NCBI GenBank assembly: GCA_016712715.1
Contig: JADJQM010000001.1
Span: 1,321,001 to 1,385,000, forward strand
Length of the DNA stretch: 64,000 nucleotides
Source of the DNA: Rhodospirillaceae bacterium
GTDB taxonomy: Bacteria > Pseudomonadota > Alphaproteobacteria > Dongiales > Dongiaceae
Direction: 5' to 3'
The translations under genes and the position numbers were made by a program. Shown one piece after another: positions 34,247-43,175 of the stretch. Each line of letters begins with the position of its first letter. Position 1 is the stretch's first letter. The notes beneath the pieces are model-generated. The model did no database searches and had not been told where the DNA came from. It saw only the letters and a list, made by a program, of their open reading frames with translations.

Positions 34247-35524
34247 TCAGGATCGCGCGATGGCGCGGTGGGCAATGTCGCGGCGGCAGAAGCCGCCCGG
34301 CCAGTCGATCGCATCGACCGCCTGATAGGCGCGCTGCTGGGCAAGCTTGACGTCCTTGCCCATGGCCGAGACTGCGAGCACGCGCCCGCCGGAAGCGACG
34401 ATCTCGCCCGCCTCATTGCGTTTGGTGCCGGCATGGAACACGGCCACGTCGGCAAGCTTCGCCGCCGCATCAAGATTACGGATGACCGTGCCGGTTTCGG
34501 GTTTCCCCGGATAGCCCTTGGCCGCCATCACCACGGTGACCGCAGCCGCATCGAACCAGCGCAGGTCGAAATTCTTCAGGCCCCCGTCGCGCGCCGCCAT
34601 CAAAGCCGGCAGCAGATCGGATCTCAGGCGCAACATCAGCACCTCGCATTCCGGATCGCCGAAGCGGCAGTTGAACTCGATGAGCTTCGGGCCGTCTTTG
34701 GTCACCATGATGCCGGCAAACAGCACACCCTTGAACGGCCGCCCTTCCTTGGCCATGCCGGCCACGGTCGGCAGGATGATCTCCGCCATGATGCGCCGCT
34801 CGATCTCCGGCGTCGAAACCGGTGCCGGCGAATAGGCGCCCATGCCGCCGGTATTGGGACCGGTATCGCCATCGCCCACCTGCTTGTGATCCTGGGCCGA
34901 TGCCAAGGGCACCGCATGCGTACCGTCGCAGAGTGCGAAGAAGGACAGCTCCTCGCCGGTCATGAATTCTTCCACCACCAGCTCCGCCCCCGCCTCGCCG
35001 AACTGACGATCGAGCATCATCGCATCGATGGCGGCATTCGCCTCGCCATGTGTCTGGGCGATGACGACGCCCTTGCCGGCGGCAAGCCCATCCGCCTTCA
35101 CCACGACCGGCGTCGGCAGGCTCGCTGCGAACGCCTTCGCCGCATCCGCCTCGCGGAAGCGCCGATAGGCTGCGGTGGGGACATGGTACTTGGCGGCAAT
35201 ATCCTTCATGAACCCCTTGGAGCCTTCCAGCGCGGCAGCCAAGGCGCTAGGCCCGAAGGTCGCGATGCCGGCCTCTTCCAGCGCATCGGCGAGGCCTATC
35301 ACCAGCGGACCTTCCGGCCCTACCACCACGAAGTCTATCTTCTGCGCCTTGGCGAAGGTCACCAGGGCCGGGATATCCTCAGCGTTGATGGGGACACATT
35401 CGGCGTCCTTCGCGATCCCGGCATTGCCCGGCGCGCAATAGATCTTGTCGCACAGCGGCGAGGCCGCGATTTTCCAGCAAAGGGCGTGTTCGCGACCGCC
35501 CGACCCCACCACCAGAATACGCAT
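34247..35524 (-). CDS. purD: Phosphoribosylamine-glycine ligase
   Basis: ATP-grasp enzyme for the second step of purine synthesis (GAR synthetase). It has 425 residues. Motifs: ILVVGSGGREHALCWKIAAS, VVVGPEGPLVIGLADALEEA, GPSALAAALEGSKGFMKDIA, VVVKADGLAAGKGVVIA, GDTGPNTGGMGAYSPAPV and the metal-binding LIEFNCRFGDPECEV. The ATG at 35524 begins exactly at the fold; a TTG three codons earlier is less likely. It is divergent from xseA, whose start lies 60 bp away. Confidence 0.96.
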   Translation of the reverse strand: MRILVVGSGGREHALCWKIAASPLCDKIYCAPGNAGIAKDAECVPINAEDIPALVTFAKAQKIDFVVVGPEGPLVIGLADALEEAGIATFGPSALAAALEGSKGFMKDIAAKYHVPTAAYRRFREADAAKAFAASLPTPVVVKADGLAAGKGVVIAQTHGEANAAIDAMMLDRQFGEAGAELVVEEFMTGEELSFFALCDGTHAVPLASAQDHKQVGDGDTGPNTGGMGAYSPAPVSTPEIERRIMAEIILPTVAGMAKEGRPFKGVLFAGIMVTKDGPKLIEFNCRFGDPECEVLMLRLRSDLLPALMAARDGGLKNFDLRWFDAAAVTVVMAAKGYPGKPETGTVIRNLDAAAKLADVAVFHAGTKRNEAGEIVASGGRVLAVSAMGKDVKLAQQRAYQAVDAIDWPGGFCRRDIAHRAIARS

Positions 35525-35583
35525 CGATTTCAATCCAATTTCGCTTATCTTATGGCGCCTGCGATACCATAGAATAGTTCATC

Positions 35584-37099
35584 ATGACAGATATCGATTC
35601 GGATCCCCTGGACGGGCCGGCCGGCCTCCCCGGCACCGGCCACAATGCGGCGGAAATCACCGTCAGCGAGCTTTCGCAGGCCATCAAGCGCACGCTGGAG
35701 GGCCGCTTCGACCGCGTACGGGTGAAGGGCGAGATTTCCGGCTTCAAGCGCGCCGCCTCGGGCCATCTCTATCTGATGCTGAAGGACGAGAACGCGGCCC
35801 TGAAATCCGTCTGCTGGAAGGGCAATGCCGCGCGCCTCGGCATCATTCCCGAAGACGGCATGGAAGTGATCGCCACCGGCCGCATCACCACCTATGGCGA
35901 CCGCTCCGAATACCAACTGGTGATCGAGCGGCTGGAGCTCGGTGGCATCGGTGCCCTCCTGCGCATGATCGAGGAGCGCAAGAAGAAGCTCGCCGCCGAA
36001 GGATTGTTCGACCCGGCACGGAAGCGCGCCCTGCCGACCCTCCCCGCCGTGATCGGCGTCGTCACCTCGCCCACCGGCGCCGTCATCCGCGATATCCTCC
36101 ACCGCCTCGCTGATCGTTTCCCGCGCCACGTGCTGGTCTGGCCGGTGCTGGTGCAGGGCGAAGGGGCTGCTACACAGATCGCCGCCGCCATTCGCGGCTT
36201 CAACGCGCTGGAGGTGGGCGGCAGCGTGCCGCGCCCCGATCTCCTCATCGTGGCGCGCGGTGGCGGCAGCATCGAGGATCTGATGGCCTTCAACGAGGAG
36301 AGCGTCGTCCGCGCCGCCGCCGAAAGCTCGATCCCGCTCATCTCCGCCGTGGGGCATGAGACGGATACGACGCTCATCGACTTCGCCTCTGACCGCCGCG
36401 CGCCCACGCCGACGGCCGCGGCCGAGATGGCGGTGCCGGTCCGCTCAGAACTCATGACGCAGCTGGGCGAGATCGGCCAGCGGCTTTCAATCGGCATGAA
36501 CCGCCGCCTCGGCGAAGCGCGCCTGACACTTGAAGGCTTGTCGCGCGGCATTCCCGAAACCGATGCGCCTCATCCAGGAGAAGGCGCAATCGCTCGACGG
36601 CTGGCTGGAACGCTGGGCCAATGCGCGCCTGCCCTATTTCCGCCGCCGCGCCGACCGCTTGGCGCAACTCCGCGCCGAATTGAAGACACCGCACCAGCAA
36701 CTGGCCGAGGCACGCAGCGCCATCGATCTTGCCGCCAACAGATTGGGCGCTGCCTTCCATCTCAGCCTTGAGCGCAACCATCGTGGTCTCGAACGAGTCG
36801 CGGGCGGCCTCGCCCCGCGCCTCCTCAGCGACCTCATGACACGGAAACGCACCTCGCTCGATCATCTGGGGCAACTGCTCGACAGCTATTCCTACGAAAA
36901 GGTGCTGGAGCGCGGCTTCGCGTTGGTGCGCGATGCCGCCGGCAAGCCCGTGTTGACCGCTGCCGCCGTCAGTGCAGGCGACACGCTCACCGTGCAGTTC
37001 CGCGACGGCTCGGTCGATGCCGTGGCGGGTAGCACAGCGCCTGAAAAGCCGAAGAAGCGCCAAACCCCACCCGCTGCCCCGCAAGGATCGTTGCTGTGA
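35584..37099 (+). CDS. xseA: Exodeoxyribonuclease VII large subunit, frameshifted
   Basis: Single-strand-specific nuclease subunit. The first frame holds the OB-fold (EITVSELSQAIKRTLEGRFD, VRVKGEISGFKRAASGHLYL) and the catalytic domain (IGVVTSPTGAVIRDILHRLA, DLLIVARGGGSIEDLMAFNE, SAVGHETDTTLIDFASDRRA). The coiled-coil C-terminal half continues in a second frame from about 36555 (FPKPMRLIQEKAQSLDGWLE to SYEKVLERGFALVRDAAGKP). The shift lies at 36548-36560 and fits one extra base. About 505 residues in total. The terminal TGA overlaps the GTG start of the M23 gene. Confidence 0.93.
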
Positions 37100-37917
37100 A
37101 CCTGCGCGCTGTGACGATCTTGTTTGCGCTGTTGGCCTCGGCGACACCGGCCTCGGCAATAGACCTCAAAGGCCATCTCGTCCCCGGCGGCTTTGTCATC
37201 GGCGAGGTCGAACCCGGTGCCACCGTGCTGCTGGGCGAGACGCCGGTCGAGGTGGCACCCGACGGCCGCTTCGTGATCGGCTTTGGCCGCGACCAGGGAC
37301 CTGAAGCTCAACTCACCATCATCCACGCCGACGGCAAGCCCGAGCAGCAGATGCTGAGCATCGCCCCGCGCGACTATGAGGTTCAGCGCATCGACAAGCT
37401 GGACCAGAACATGGTGACGCCCGACCCGGCGACCGAAGCGCGCATCAAGGCCGACCAGGCCAAGGTCAAGGCCGCGCGCGCCAACCCGTCGCAGCGCCGC
37501 GACTTCCTCATGGATTTCATCTGGCCTGCAACCGGCCCGATCAGCGGCGTCTATGGCAGCCAGCGCATCCTCAATGGCGTGCCCAAGGCGCCGCATTTCG
37601 GCACCGACATCGCCGCCCCTGAAGGTGCGCCCGTCGTGGCGCCTGCCGACGGCATGGTGCGGCTTGCCGAGACCGGCTTTTATCTCACCGGCGGGACCGT
37701 GATCATCGACCATGGCCTCGGGCTCTATTCGAGCTATCTGCATCTCTCCCGCGTCGATGTGGTACCCGGCCAGGAGCTGCGCCAGGGCGACATGATCGGC
37801 GCCGTCGGCAAGACCGGCCGTGCCACCGGGCCGCATCTCCATTGGGGCCTCAACTGGAACGAGATCCGATTGGATCCGGCTCTCCTCGCACCACCCATGG
37901 TCGAACTGACGCCATGA
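37096..37917 (+). CDS. M23-family (LytM) metallopeptidase
   Basis: Periplasmic zinc endopeptidase of 273 residues starting with GTG at 37096 inside the xseA stop. It has a signal peptide (VTILFALLASATPASA), an N-terminal beta-rich region, and a LytM domain with zinc ligands in PHFGTDIAAPEGAPVVAPAD (HxxxD) and in GPHLHWGLNW (HxH) near the C-terminus. The active-site His is in YSSYLHLSRVDV. It probably cleaves peptidoglycan cross-links, or activates amidases if inactive. The xseA-M23 order recurs in many alphaproteobacteria, as far as I recall. Confidence 0.92.
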   Translation: MNLRAVTILFALLASATPASAIDLKGHLVPGGFVIGEVEPGATVLLGETPVEVAPDGRFVIGFGRDQGPEAQLTIIHADGKPEQQMLSIAPRDYEVQRIDKLDQNMVTPDPATEARIKADQAKVKAARANPSQRRDFLMDFIWPATGPISGVYGSQRILNGVPKAPHFGTDIAAPEGAPVVAPADGMVRLAETGFYLTGGTVIIDHGLGLYSSYLHLSRVDVVPGQELRQGDMIGAVGKTGRATGPHLHWGLNWNEIRLDPALLAPPMVELTP

Positions 37918-37999
37918 TTTTCGCGGACAAGATGGCGCGCTTGACGACTCGGAAAGCGGCCCCATACTTCCCGCCAACACAAGCACAGGTAGCCGCGCC

Positions 38000-39199
38000 A
38001 TGAATGAGATCGACGAACTCGTCGACTGGATTTCCAACCCGCCGATCAACCGCGGCATGGTGCCCTATGTGCTCGTCCTCAACCTCGAGGAATTCACCCG
38101 CACCAAGGAGGGGATCGAGTTCCTGAAAGCCTTCGCCGACCGGCTCGACGAGTATTTCTCGGGCCGCGGCTGCCGGCTCTATCGCCTCAGCCTTGCCAGC
38201 CTGGTGATGACGGTGGCGGATCAGGAGGTGCTGGTGTCCGGCATCCTCTCCGACACCAAGCTGCAATTGCTGCGCATGATCGGCCGGCAATTGCCGGATT
38301 ATTTCGGCGCCGTCGACGTCAACCGCATCACCCAGATCATCGATCTCCGGCGCGACCGGCCGCGCGCCCTCGATCTCGTGCGCCGTCTCGCGGCGCAAGC
38401 CGCCAATGTCGATCAAGTTTCGCACATGATGGACATGCTGCTGCTCGAACACATCACCAGGATCGAGAGCGCCTACAAGCAGCTGGGCGATGCGCGCTTT
38501 GCCGATCTGTTCCTCAGGAGCCAGCAGATCGCGATCCATGAGGAGGGCAAGCCTCTCCACCCGGTGATGAGCGAGTTCTTCGCCAGCATGGCGGCCTTGC
38601 GCCAGCACCTGCTGGTCGGCGTCGACATGCGCCACAACAAGAACGTCTTCAACCAGATGACGGTGACGCTCGACCGCATCATCCTGAAAGCGATCGAGGG
38701 CATCAAGCGCCCCGAACAGCGCGCCTCGCTCAACATCAATATCGAGAGCGTGTTCTCAAGCGATTTTGAGACCTTCGAGAAGCGGTCGCTGAATTCGCTG
38801 CGCCGCTTCAATTTCGAGTTCCGCATCGGCGACATCATGCAGAACTTCAACGAGTTCCTGGCGGCGCGCGATCTCATCCAGGGCCGCGGCGGCACCGTCG
38901 CCGTCGATGGGTTGCTGCCCTCGATCATCAACGTGATCGACCTCTCGCAATTGAACCCGAACATGATCAAGGTGTTCTGGCAGCCGGGCCTCGGCCCCGA
39001 ACTGCTGCGCCGGCGCGCGCATTTCGACCGGCTGCGCCAATCCGGCATCGTGCTGGCGCTGGCCCGCGTCGATGACGAAGACGGCTATCTCACCGGCCGC
39101 GATCTCGGCTTCGGCATGTTCCAGGGCTACCACATCGACAAGCTGCTGAGCACACCGGCCCCGGTGCCGATGTCGGAATATCGCGGGGTTGGTCGCTAG
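38000..39199 (+). CDS. Degenerate GGDEF/EAL-fold cytoplasmic protein
   Basis: A 399-residue soluble protein. Residues 20-75 resemble a GGDEF fold lacking its signature (YVLVLNLEEFTRTKEGIEFL ... CRLYRLSLASLVMTVADQE). Residues 245-395 follow the order of an EAL domain (ASLNINIESVFSSDFETFEK, NMIKVFWQPGLGPELLRRRA, DLGFGMFQGYHIDKLL) but lack the EAL tripeptide and the metal-binding DDFG. Enzymatic activity is therefore unlikely; a c-di-GMP-independent scaffold or effector is possible. No partner gene suggests a pathway. Confidence 0.6.
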   Translation: MNEIDELVDWISNPPINRGMVPYVLVLNLEEFTRTKEGIEFLKAFADRLDEYFSGRGCRLYRLSLASLVMTVADQEVLVSGILSDTKLQLLRMIGRQLPDYFGAVDVNRITQIIDLRRDRPRALDLVRRLAAQAANVDQVSHMMDMLLLEHITRIESAYKQLGDARFADLFLRSQQIAIHEEGKPLHPVMSEFFASMAALRQHLLVGVDMRHNKNVFNQMTVTLDRIILKAIEGIKRPEQRASLNINIESVFSSDFETFEKRSLNSLRRFNFEFRIGDIMQNFNEFLAARDLIQGRGGTVAVDGLLPSIINVIDLSQLNPNMIKVFWQPGLGPELLRRRAHFDRLRQSGIVLALARVDDEDGYLTGRDLGFGMFQGYHIDKLLSTPAPVPMSEYRGVGR

Positions 39200-39210
39200 C
39201 TTTTCACTCA

Positions 39211-39302
39211 TCGTCATGGTCCGCGAAGGCGGACCACCCACGAGTTTGTCGCCGCATAAATAAAGTAACTCGTGGGTCCTCCGCCTTCGCGGAGGATGAC
39301 GA
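39211..39302. repeat. Palindromic repeat, family A (paired inverted copy)
   Basis: Left arm TCGTCATGGTCCGCGAAGGC followed by GGACCACCCACGAGTTTGT, 13-19 bp of spacer, and an inverted right arm TAACTCGTGGGTCCTCCGCC followed by TTCGCGGAGGATGACGA. Each arm has its own hairpin. It lies between convergent genes. Confidence 0.75.
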
Positions 39303-39307
39303 CCGAG

Positions 39308-40018
39308 TTACCCCGCCAAATTCGCCGTCAGCAACTCATCGAACCGCGCCCCCGGTGCATAACCGCCGAGGCCTTTCGGAAATCCGACACCCGCCTTCAA
39401 CAGCGGATCGGCAACCGCTTCCCCAACCACCTGATGAATCGGGATGACACCCGCCCAGACATCCAGCGCGTAATCGGGTTCATCATCCTTGGGCGGGCCG
39501 GAACGGGTCTTGGCCGAGGCTTCCTCGATTTCCATCGCGATCACAGTGGTGCCCTTCAGCTCCTGCTTCTCATTGGGGCGGATCTCGGCGCGGCGGCCGG
39601 GATAGAGCCGGTCCACGAAGAGATCGAGCTGATCGGATTCCTCCCGAGGGTCGTCGACCAGTTTCGCCACACCGAACGCCATGACCGAGCGACAGTTGAT
39701 CGAATGATGAAAGCCCGAGCGTGCCAGCACCAGACCGTCGAGATGCGTCACCGCCACGCAGGCCGGTACACCCGCTTCCTGGAAGCGCAGCATGCGGCTC
39801 GCCGCCGACCCATGCCAATAGAGTGTGCGGCCCTGGCGCCAGAAGGCGGTCGGCGTCACGAAGGGCTGGCCGTCGATCACATAGGCGATATGGGCGATGA
39901 ACGCCGCATCGAGGATCGGAAAGATCGTCGCCTCGTCATATTTGCCGCGCTCATGGAGGCGCTTCACCTTGCTGCGGCTGGTGGGCGTGAAGCTCGCTGG
40001 CTTTGAGTCATCGGGCAT
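39308..40018 (-). CDS. Pyridoxamine 5'-phosphate oxidase-like flavin protein
   Basis: A 236-residue split-barrel protein. SRSKVKRLHERGKYDEATIF and PILDAAFIAHIAYVIDGQPF lead into FVTPTAFWRQGRTLYWHGSA and FHHSINCRSVMAFGVAKLVD, the flavin-nucleotide-binding pattern of the PNPOx/NimA group. The Arg/His substrate residues of true PdxH are not obvious, so PLP synthesis is unproven. It is transcribed away from a MocR/PdxR-type regulator across 115 bp that contains a PdxR-like operator, which suggests regulation linked to vitamin B6. Confidence 0.8.
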   Translation of the reverse strand: MPDDSKPASFTPTSRSKVKRLHERGKYDEATIFPILDAAFIAHIAYVIDGQPFVTPTAFWRQGRTLYWHGSAASRMLRFQEAGVPACVAVTHLDGLVLARSGFHHSINCRSVMAFGVAKLVDDPREESDQLDLFVDRLYPGRRAEIRPNEKQELKGTTVIAMEIEEASAKTRSGPPKDDEPDYALDVWAGVIPIHQVVGEAVADPLLKAGVGFPKGLGGYAPGARFDELLTANLAG

Positions 40019-40103
40019 GGCTGATCTCGCTCTGCATCGTCTGGTTGCTGCTGGCTCCGACTATCGCCCCAAGGCGGATCTATCAAAAGATCCGAAATCG
40101 TCT

Positions 40104-40121
40104 AAAGTGTGGGTCCACTTT
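40104..40121. promoter_or_regulatory. Candidate MocR/PdxR operator between divergent genes
   Basis: AAAGTG-TGGGTC-CACTTT is an 18-bp dyad lying 12 bp before the regulator start. On the reverse strand it begins AAAGTGGACC, close to the AAAGTGG-type half-sites reported for PdxR regulators. A second inverted repeat (CGGATC...GATCCG, 40076-40094) precedes it. Confidence 0.5.
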
Positions 40122-40133
40122 GGAGTAACCCCC

Positions 40134-41648
40134 ATGCCGCGCCCGGCCGGATTAGGCTCGCTGCTCGACATCGCCCTCGACCCCACCGCCCCCGAACCAC
40201 TGTTCCGCCAGCTTTATGCCGAGCTGCGGCAGGCGATCCTGGGCGGGCGCCTTCGGCCGGGCGACCGGCTGCCGGCCAGCCGGGCTTTGGCCGACGAGCT
40301 GGGCATTTCCCGCAACACCGTGCTGGGCGCCTTCGAGCAATTGCTGAGCGAGGGCTATCTCGTGATGCGCGGTGGTTCCGGCACCTATGTGGCGGGCGAT
40401 CTCCCCGATCTTACGCCGGAAAATGCGCGCCCTCAGCGCCAGGGCCGCGCGGCACCGCCGCAACTCGCCCGGCGCAGTGCCATCCTGCTCCATGCCCCGC
40501 GCGGCAGCACACGTCCCCAGGCCTCCCCCCACTATCCGTGCTTTGCCCCGGGCTGGGTCGACAGCAGCGACTTCCCCTTCGCCCTCTGGTCGCGCCTCCT
40601 CGCCAAGACCTGGCGCCAACCGCCGCGCAGCATCATCGAGGGCGGCGATCCCGGCGGCTATCCGCCGCTGCGTGCCGCCATCGCCGATTTCCTCCGCCAG
40701 GCGCGCGGCATCGATTGCGCGGCCGAGGATGTCTTGATCGTGAGCGGCATCCGCCAGGCGGTCGACCTCACCTGCCGCCTGCTGCTCGATCCCGGCGACA
40801 AGGTCTGGGTCGAGCGGCCGGGCTTTCCCGGCATCGGTGCGGCCATCGGGGCGGCCGGCGGCAGACTGGTCCATGTCCCGGTCGATGCGGAAGGGCTCGA
40901 CGTCGCGGCGGGCCTTCGTGCGGCCAAGGATGCGCGCATCGCCTGTGTCGCTCCCTCGCATCAATATCCGCTGGGTGTCGTGATGTCGCTGCAGCGCCGC
41001 CTCGCCCTCCTCGCCTGGGCGCGCGACGCCAAGGCCTGGGTGCTGGAGGATGATTACGACAGCGAGTTCCGCTATGCTGGACGGCCCTTGGCGGCCCTCC
41101 GCAGCCTCGACGAGGATGGCCGCGTCATCTATGTGGGCACGCTCTCGAAGCTGCTCTTCCCGTCCTTGCGCGTCGGCTATCTGGTGGCGCCGCGGGCCTT
41201 GTCCCAGGCCTTCCGCAGCGCCCGCGCCGTGGTGGACGACCAGCCCGCCATGGCGACCCAGCCGGTGCTGGCTGAATTCTTCAAGAGCGGCCATCTCGCC
41301 GCCCATGTCCGCCGCATGCGCAAGCGCTATGCCCGGCGCCAGCAATTGCTGCTGCGCGCGACGGAGGCTCATTTCGGCGGCCGGATCGTGCTGCGCCCCG
41401 ATGCCGCCGGCCTCCATCTGGTGGGCCAGCTGGCCGACCCCGCCTTGCGTCGCCAGGGCGATGCGAAAATCGCCGAAAAAATCGCCGCCGTGGGCGTGAC
41501 GGTGTCGCCGCTCTCCGCCTATGATGTGGCCGACGACCGCAAGGGTTCCGGCATCTCGCCCCAGGGCCTGATGTTCGGTTACGCCGCGGTGCCCGATGCC
41601 AGGATCCTTCCCGGCGTGAAGGCCATCGCGGCAGCACTGCATTTGTGA
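40134..41648 (+). CDS. MocR/PdxR-type transcriptional regulator
   Basis: A 504-residue chimera: GntR winged helix at about 20-90 (LYAELRQAILGGRLRPGDRL, SRALADELGISRNTVLGAFE) and a fold-type I aminotransferase domain from 130 onward. The PLP lysine is in VGTLSKLLFPSLRVGYLVAP; LEDDYDSEFRYAGRPLAAL is the family Asp/Tyr cofactor region. Such proteins sense PLP and control vitamin B6, GABA or amino-acid genes. The ATG at 40134 places the operator just upstream; a much earlier in-frame ATG (39897) lies inside the divergent gene. Confidence 0.9.
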   Translation: MPRPAGLGSLLDIALDPTAPEPLFRQLYAELRQAILGGRLRPGDRLPASRALADELGISRNTVLGAFEQLLSEGYLVMRGGSGTYVAGDLPDLTPENARPQRQGRAAPPQLARRSAILLHAPRGSTRPQASPHYPCFAPGWVDSSDFPFALWSRLLAKTWRQPPRSIIEGGDPGGYPPLRAAIADFLRQARGIDCAAEDVLIVSGIRQAVDLTCRLLLDPGDKVWVERPGFPGIGAAIGAAGGRLVHVPVDAEGLDVAAGLRAAKDARIACVAPSHQYPLGVVMSLQRRLALLAWARDAKAWVLEDDYDSEFRYAGRPLAALRSLDEDGRVIYVGTLSKLLFPSLRVGYLVAPRALSQAFRSARAVVDDQPAMATQPVLAEFFKSGHLAAHVRRMRKRYARRQQLLLRATEAHFGGRIVLRPDAAGLHLVGQLADPALRRQGDAKIAEKIAAVGVTVSPLSAYDVADDRKGSGISPQGLMFGYAAVPDARILPGVKAIAAALHL

Positions 41649-41659
41649 TGAAGGACGTT

Positions 41660-42541
41660 ATGACAATTTCGACCCCGACCCGGATCGCCGCCGCCCTGCT
41701 GCTCGCCCTCTCGCTCACCGCGTGTGCTGGATCGTTGCCCGGCACCGCGACAGCGCTGCCCGAGGAGGATGAGGTCCAGGCGCAACCCGCCCCCGAAATT
41801 GCCGCGGCCCCCAGCGCGCCTGCCGTTGCAGCCCCCGCCCCGGCGCCGCAAGCGGCCGCTCTCCCCGCGCAACCGGCGGCACCCAAGAAGCCCGCTGCCT
41901 GGGGTGCCTTGTTCATCGCTGGCGACAATTCCATCAAGGTGTTCGACAACGCGACGCGGCGCTTCTTCAGCATCCTCGAACGCAAGGACGATGTGAATGT
42001 GCGCCGCCTGACCTCGGACCCCGCCACCGCTCCTTCAGCGGAGGATATCGCCGATGTCGGGCCGATCGACGCGGCCCTTGGCTATGTCACGCCGTCGCAG
42101 CAGGAAAAATGCCTGGTATTCATGACATCCCACGGGCGCGAGGACGGCTTCTATCTCTCCCAGGCCGGCGGCAGCGGCGGTGTGCTGCCGCCCAGCGTGC
42201 TCGACCAATGGCTCGACAATCATTGCGGGGTTCGGCCGACCGTCGTCATCGTCTCGTCCTGCTTCAGCGGCCTGTTCCTGGAACAGGGCATGGCGCAGCC
42301 CAACCGCATCATCCTCACCGCGGCGCGGGCCGACCGCACTTCCTTCGGCTGCAATGCGAGCCAGACCTATACCTACTTCGACAAATGCCTGCTCGATTCC
42401 TGGACCTGGGTCTATAGCTGGGCCGAGCTCTACGACCGCACCAAGGCCTGCGTCATCGAACGCGAGACCGAACTCCAGGCAAAACCCTCCGAACCGCAGG
42501 CCTTCTTCGGCGCCGATGTCGCCAATCTCGATATGCCCTGA
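41660..42541 (+). CDS. C13-family (caspase-fold) peptidase lipoprotein
   Basis: About 293 residues. The lipobox LTACAG follows a signal sequence (IAAALLLALSLTACAG), so it should be lipidated in the envelope. An Ala/Pro-rich linker of about 50 residues leads to a clan CD domain: LFIAGDNSIKVFDNATRRFF, catalytic His in FMTSHGREDGFYL and catalytic Cys in VVIVSSCFSGLFLEQGM. Legumain-like C13 peptidases and GPI transamidase share this dyad. AAGGA precedes the ATG at 41660; an earlier GTG/ATG pair (41645/41648) overlaps the MocR stop. The bacterial role is unknown. Confidence 0.8.
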   Translation: MTISTPTRIAAALLLALSLTACAGSLPGTATALPEEDEVQAQPAPEIAAAPSAPAVAAPAPAPQAAALPAQPAAPKKPAAWGALFIAGDNSIKVFDNATRRFFSILERKDDVNVRRLTSDPATAPSAEDIADVGPIDAALGYVTPSQQEKCLVFMTSHGREDGFYLSQAGGSGGVLPPSVLDQWLDNHCGVRPTVVIVSSCFSGLFLEQGMAQPNRIILTAARADRTSFGCNASQTYTYFDKCLLDSWTWVYSWAELYDRTKACVIERETELQAKPSEPQAFFGADVANLDMP

Positions 42542-42548
42542 GGCAGCC

Positions 42549-43025
42549 TCACGCGCGGTCGATGCGGCACTGATAGCAATTGTTGGTGCCGGAGCGCGCA
42601 TGCACATAGGCGACGTCGTCCCGCGCCAGGATCCTGGCCGCCGCTTCCTGCATCTCTGCCGGCGAAACCAACGTCCCGGTGCCATAGACGATGCGGTCGT
42701 CGGCGTTATAGCCCTTCAGCAGGAACAGCTTGCGGACCGCGACGACCGGTGGCAGTTCGGCCACTTCCGGATAGCGTTGGCAGGCATCGGCATGAAGGAA
42801 GATCGGCCCGGTCTCGGCATAAGGCTGCGGCGCCGGGAACGGCCGATAATTCAATATGAGATAAGGCTCCCCCGCCGCCACATCCTGCTGGCAATGCCGG
42901 CACGGGATGCCGTCGCCATCCGAAATATGCCGTTCCGGCACTTGCCCGTTGGCGTCGACGCCGCCGGCCTGGAAGGCGCGCGCGGTCTCGGTCGGCAGGG
43001 ATACGAATTTGATGCTTGCGGTCAT
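42549..43025 (-). CDS. DUF1203 family protein
   Basis: A 158-residue soluble protein. IKFVSLPTETARAFQAGGVD, GDGIPCRHCQQDVAAGEPYL, ILNYRPFPAPQPYAETGPIF and FLHADACQRY are typical of DUF1203, as is the C-terminal VAYVHARSGTNNCYQC. The cysteine pairs suggest a zinc site. Function unknown. The ATG at 43025 is chosen; a longer frame to 43112 has no conserved residues. It is convergent with the C13 gene and divergent from the AraC regulator. Confidence 0.82.
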   Translation of the reverse strand: MTASIKFVSLPTETARAFQAGGVDANGQVPERHISDGDGIPCRHCQQDVAAGEPYLILNYRPFPAPQPYAETGPIFLHADACQRYPEVAELPPVVAVRKLFLLKGYNADDRIVYGTGTLVSPAEMQEAAARILARDDVAYVHARSGTNNCYQCRIDRA

Positions 43026-43175
43026 GGTCAATCTCCCGATCATGTGTCGCACGCAATTTGACGCGTCGGCCGCCCACCCGCTATCCGGACCTTGCGCTGC
43101 CCCCATGCGCAAGATCGATCAAATGGACATTGCCGCCCTTTGGCATAAGGGCATCCGGCCAATGCGAGTGTTCTC

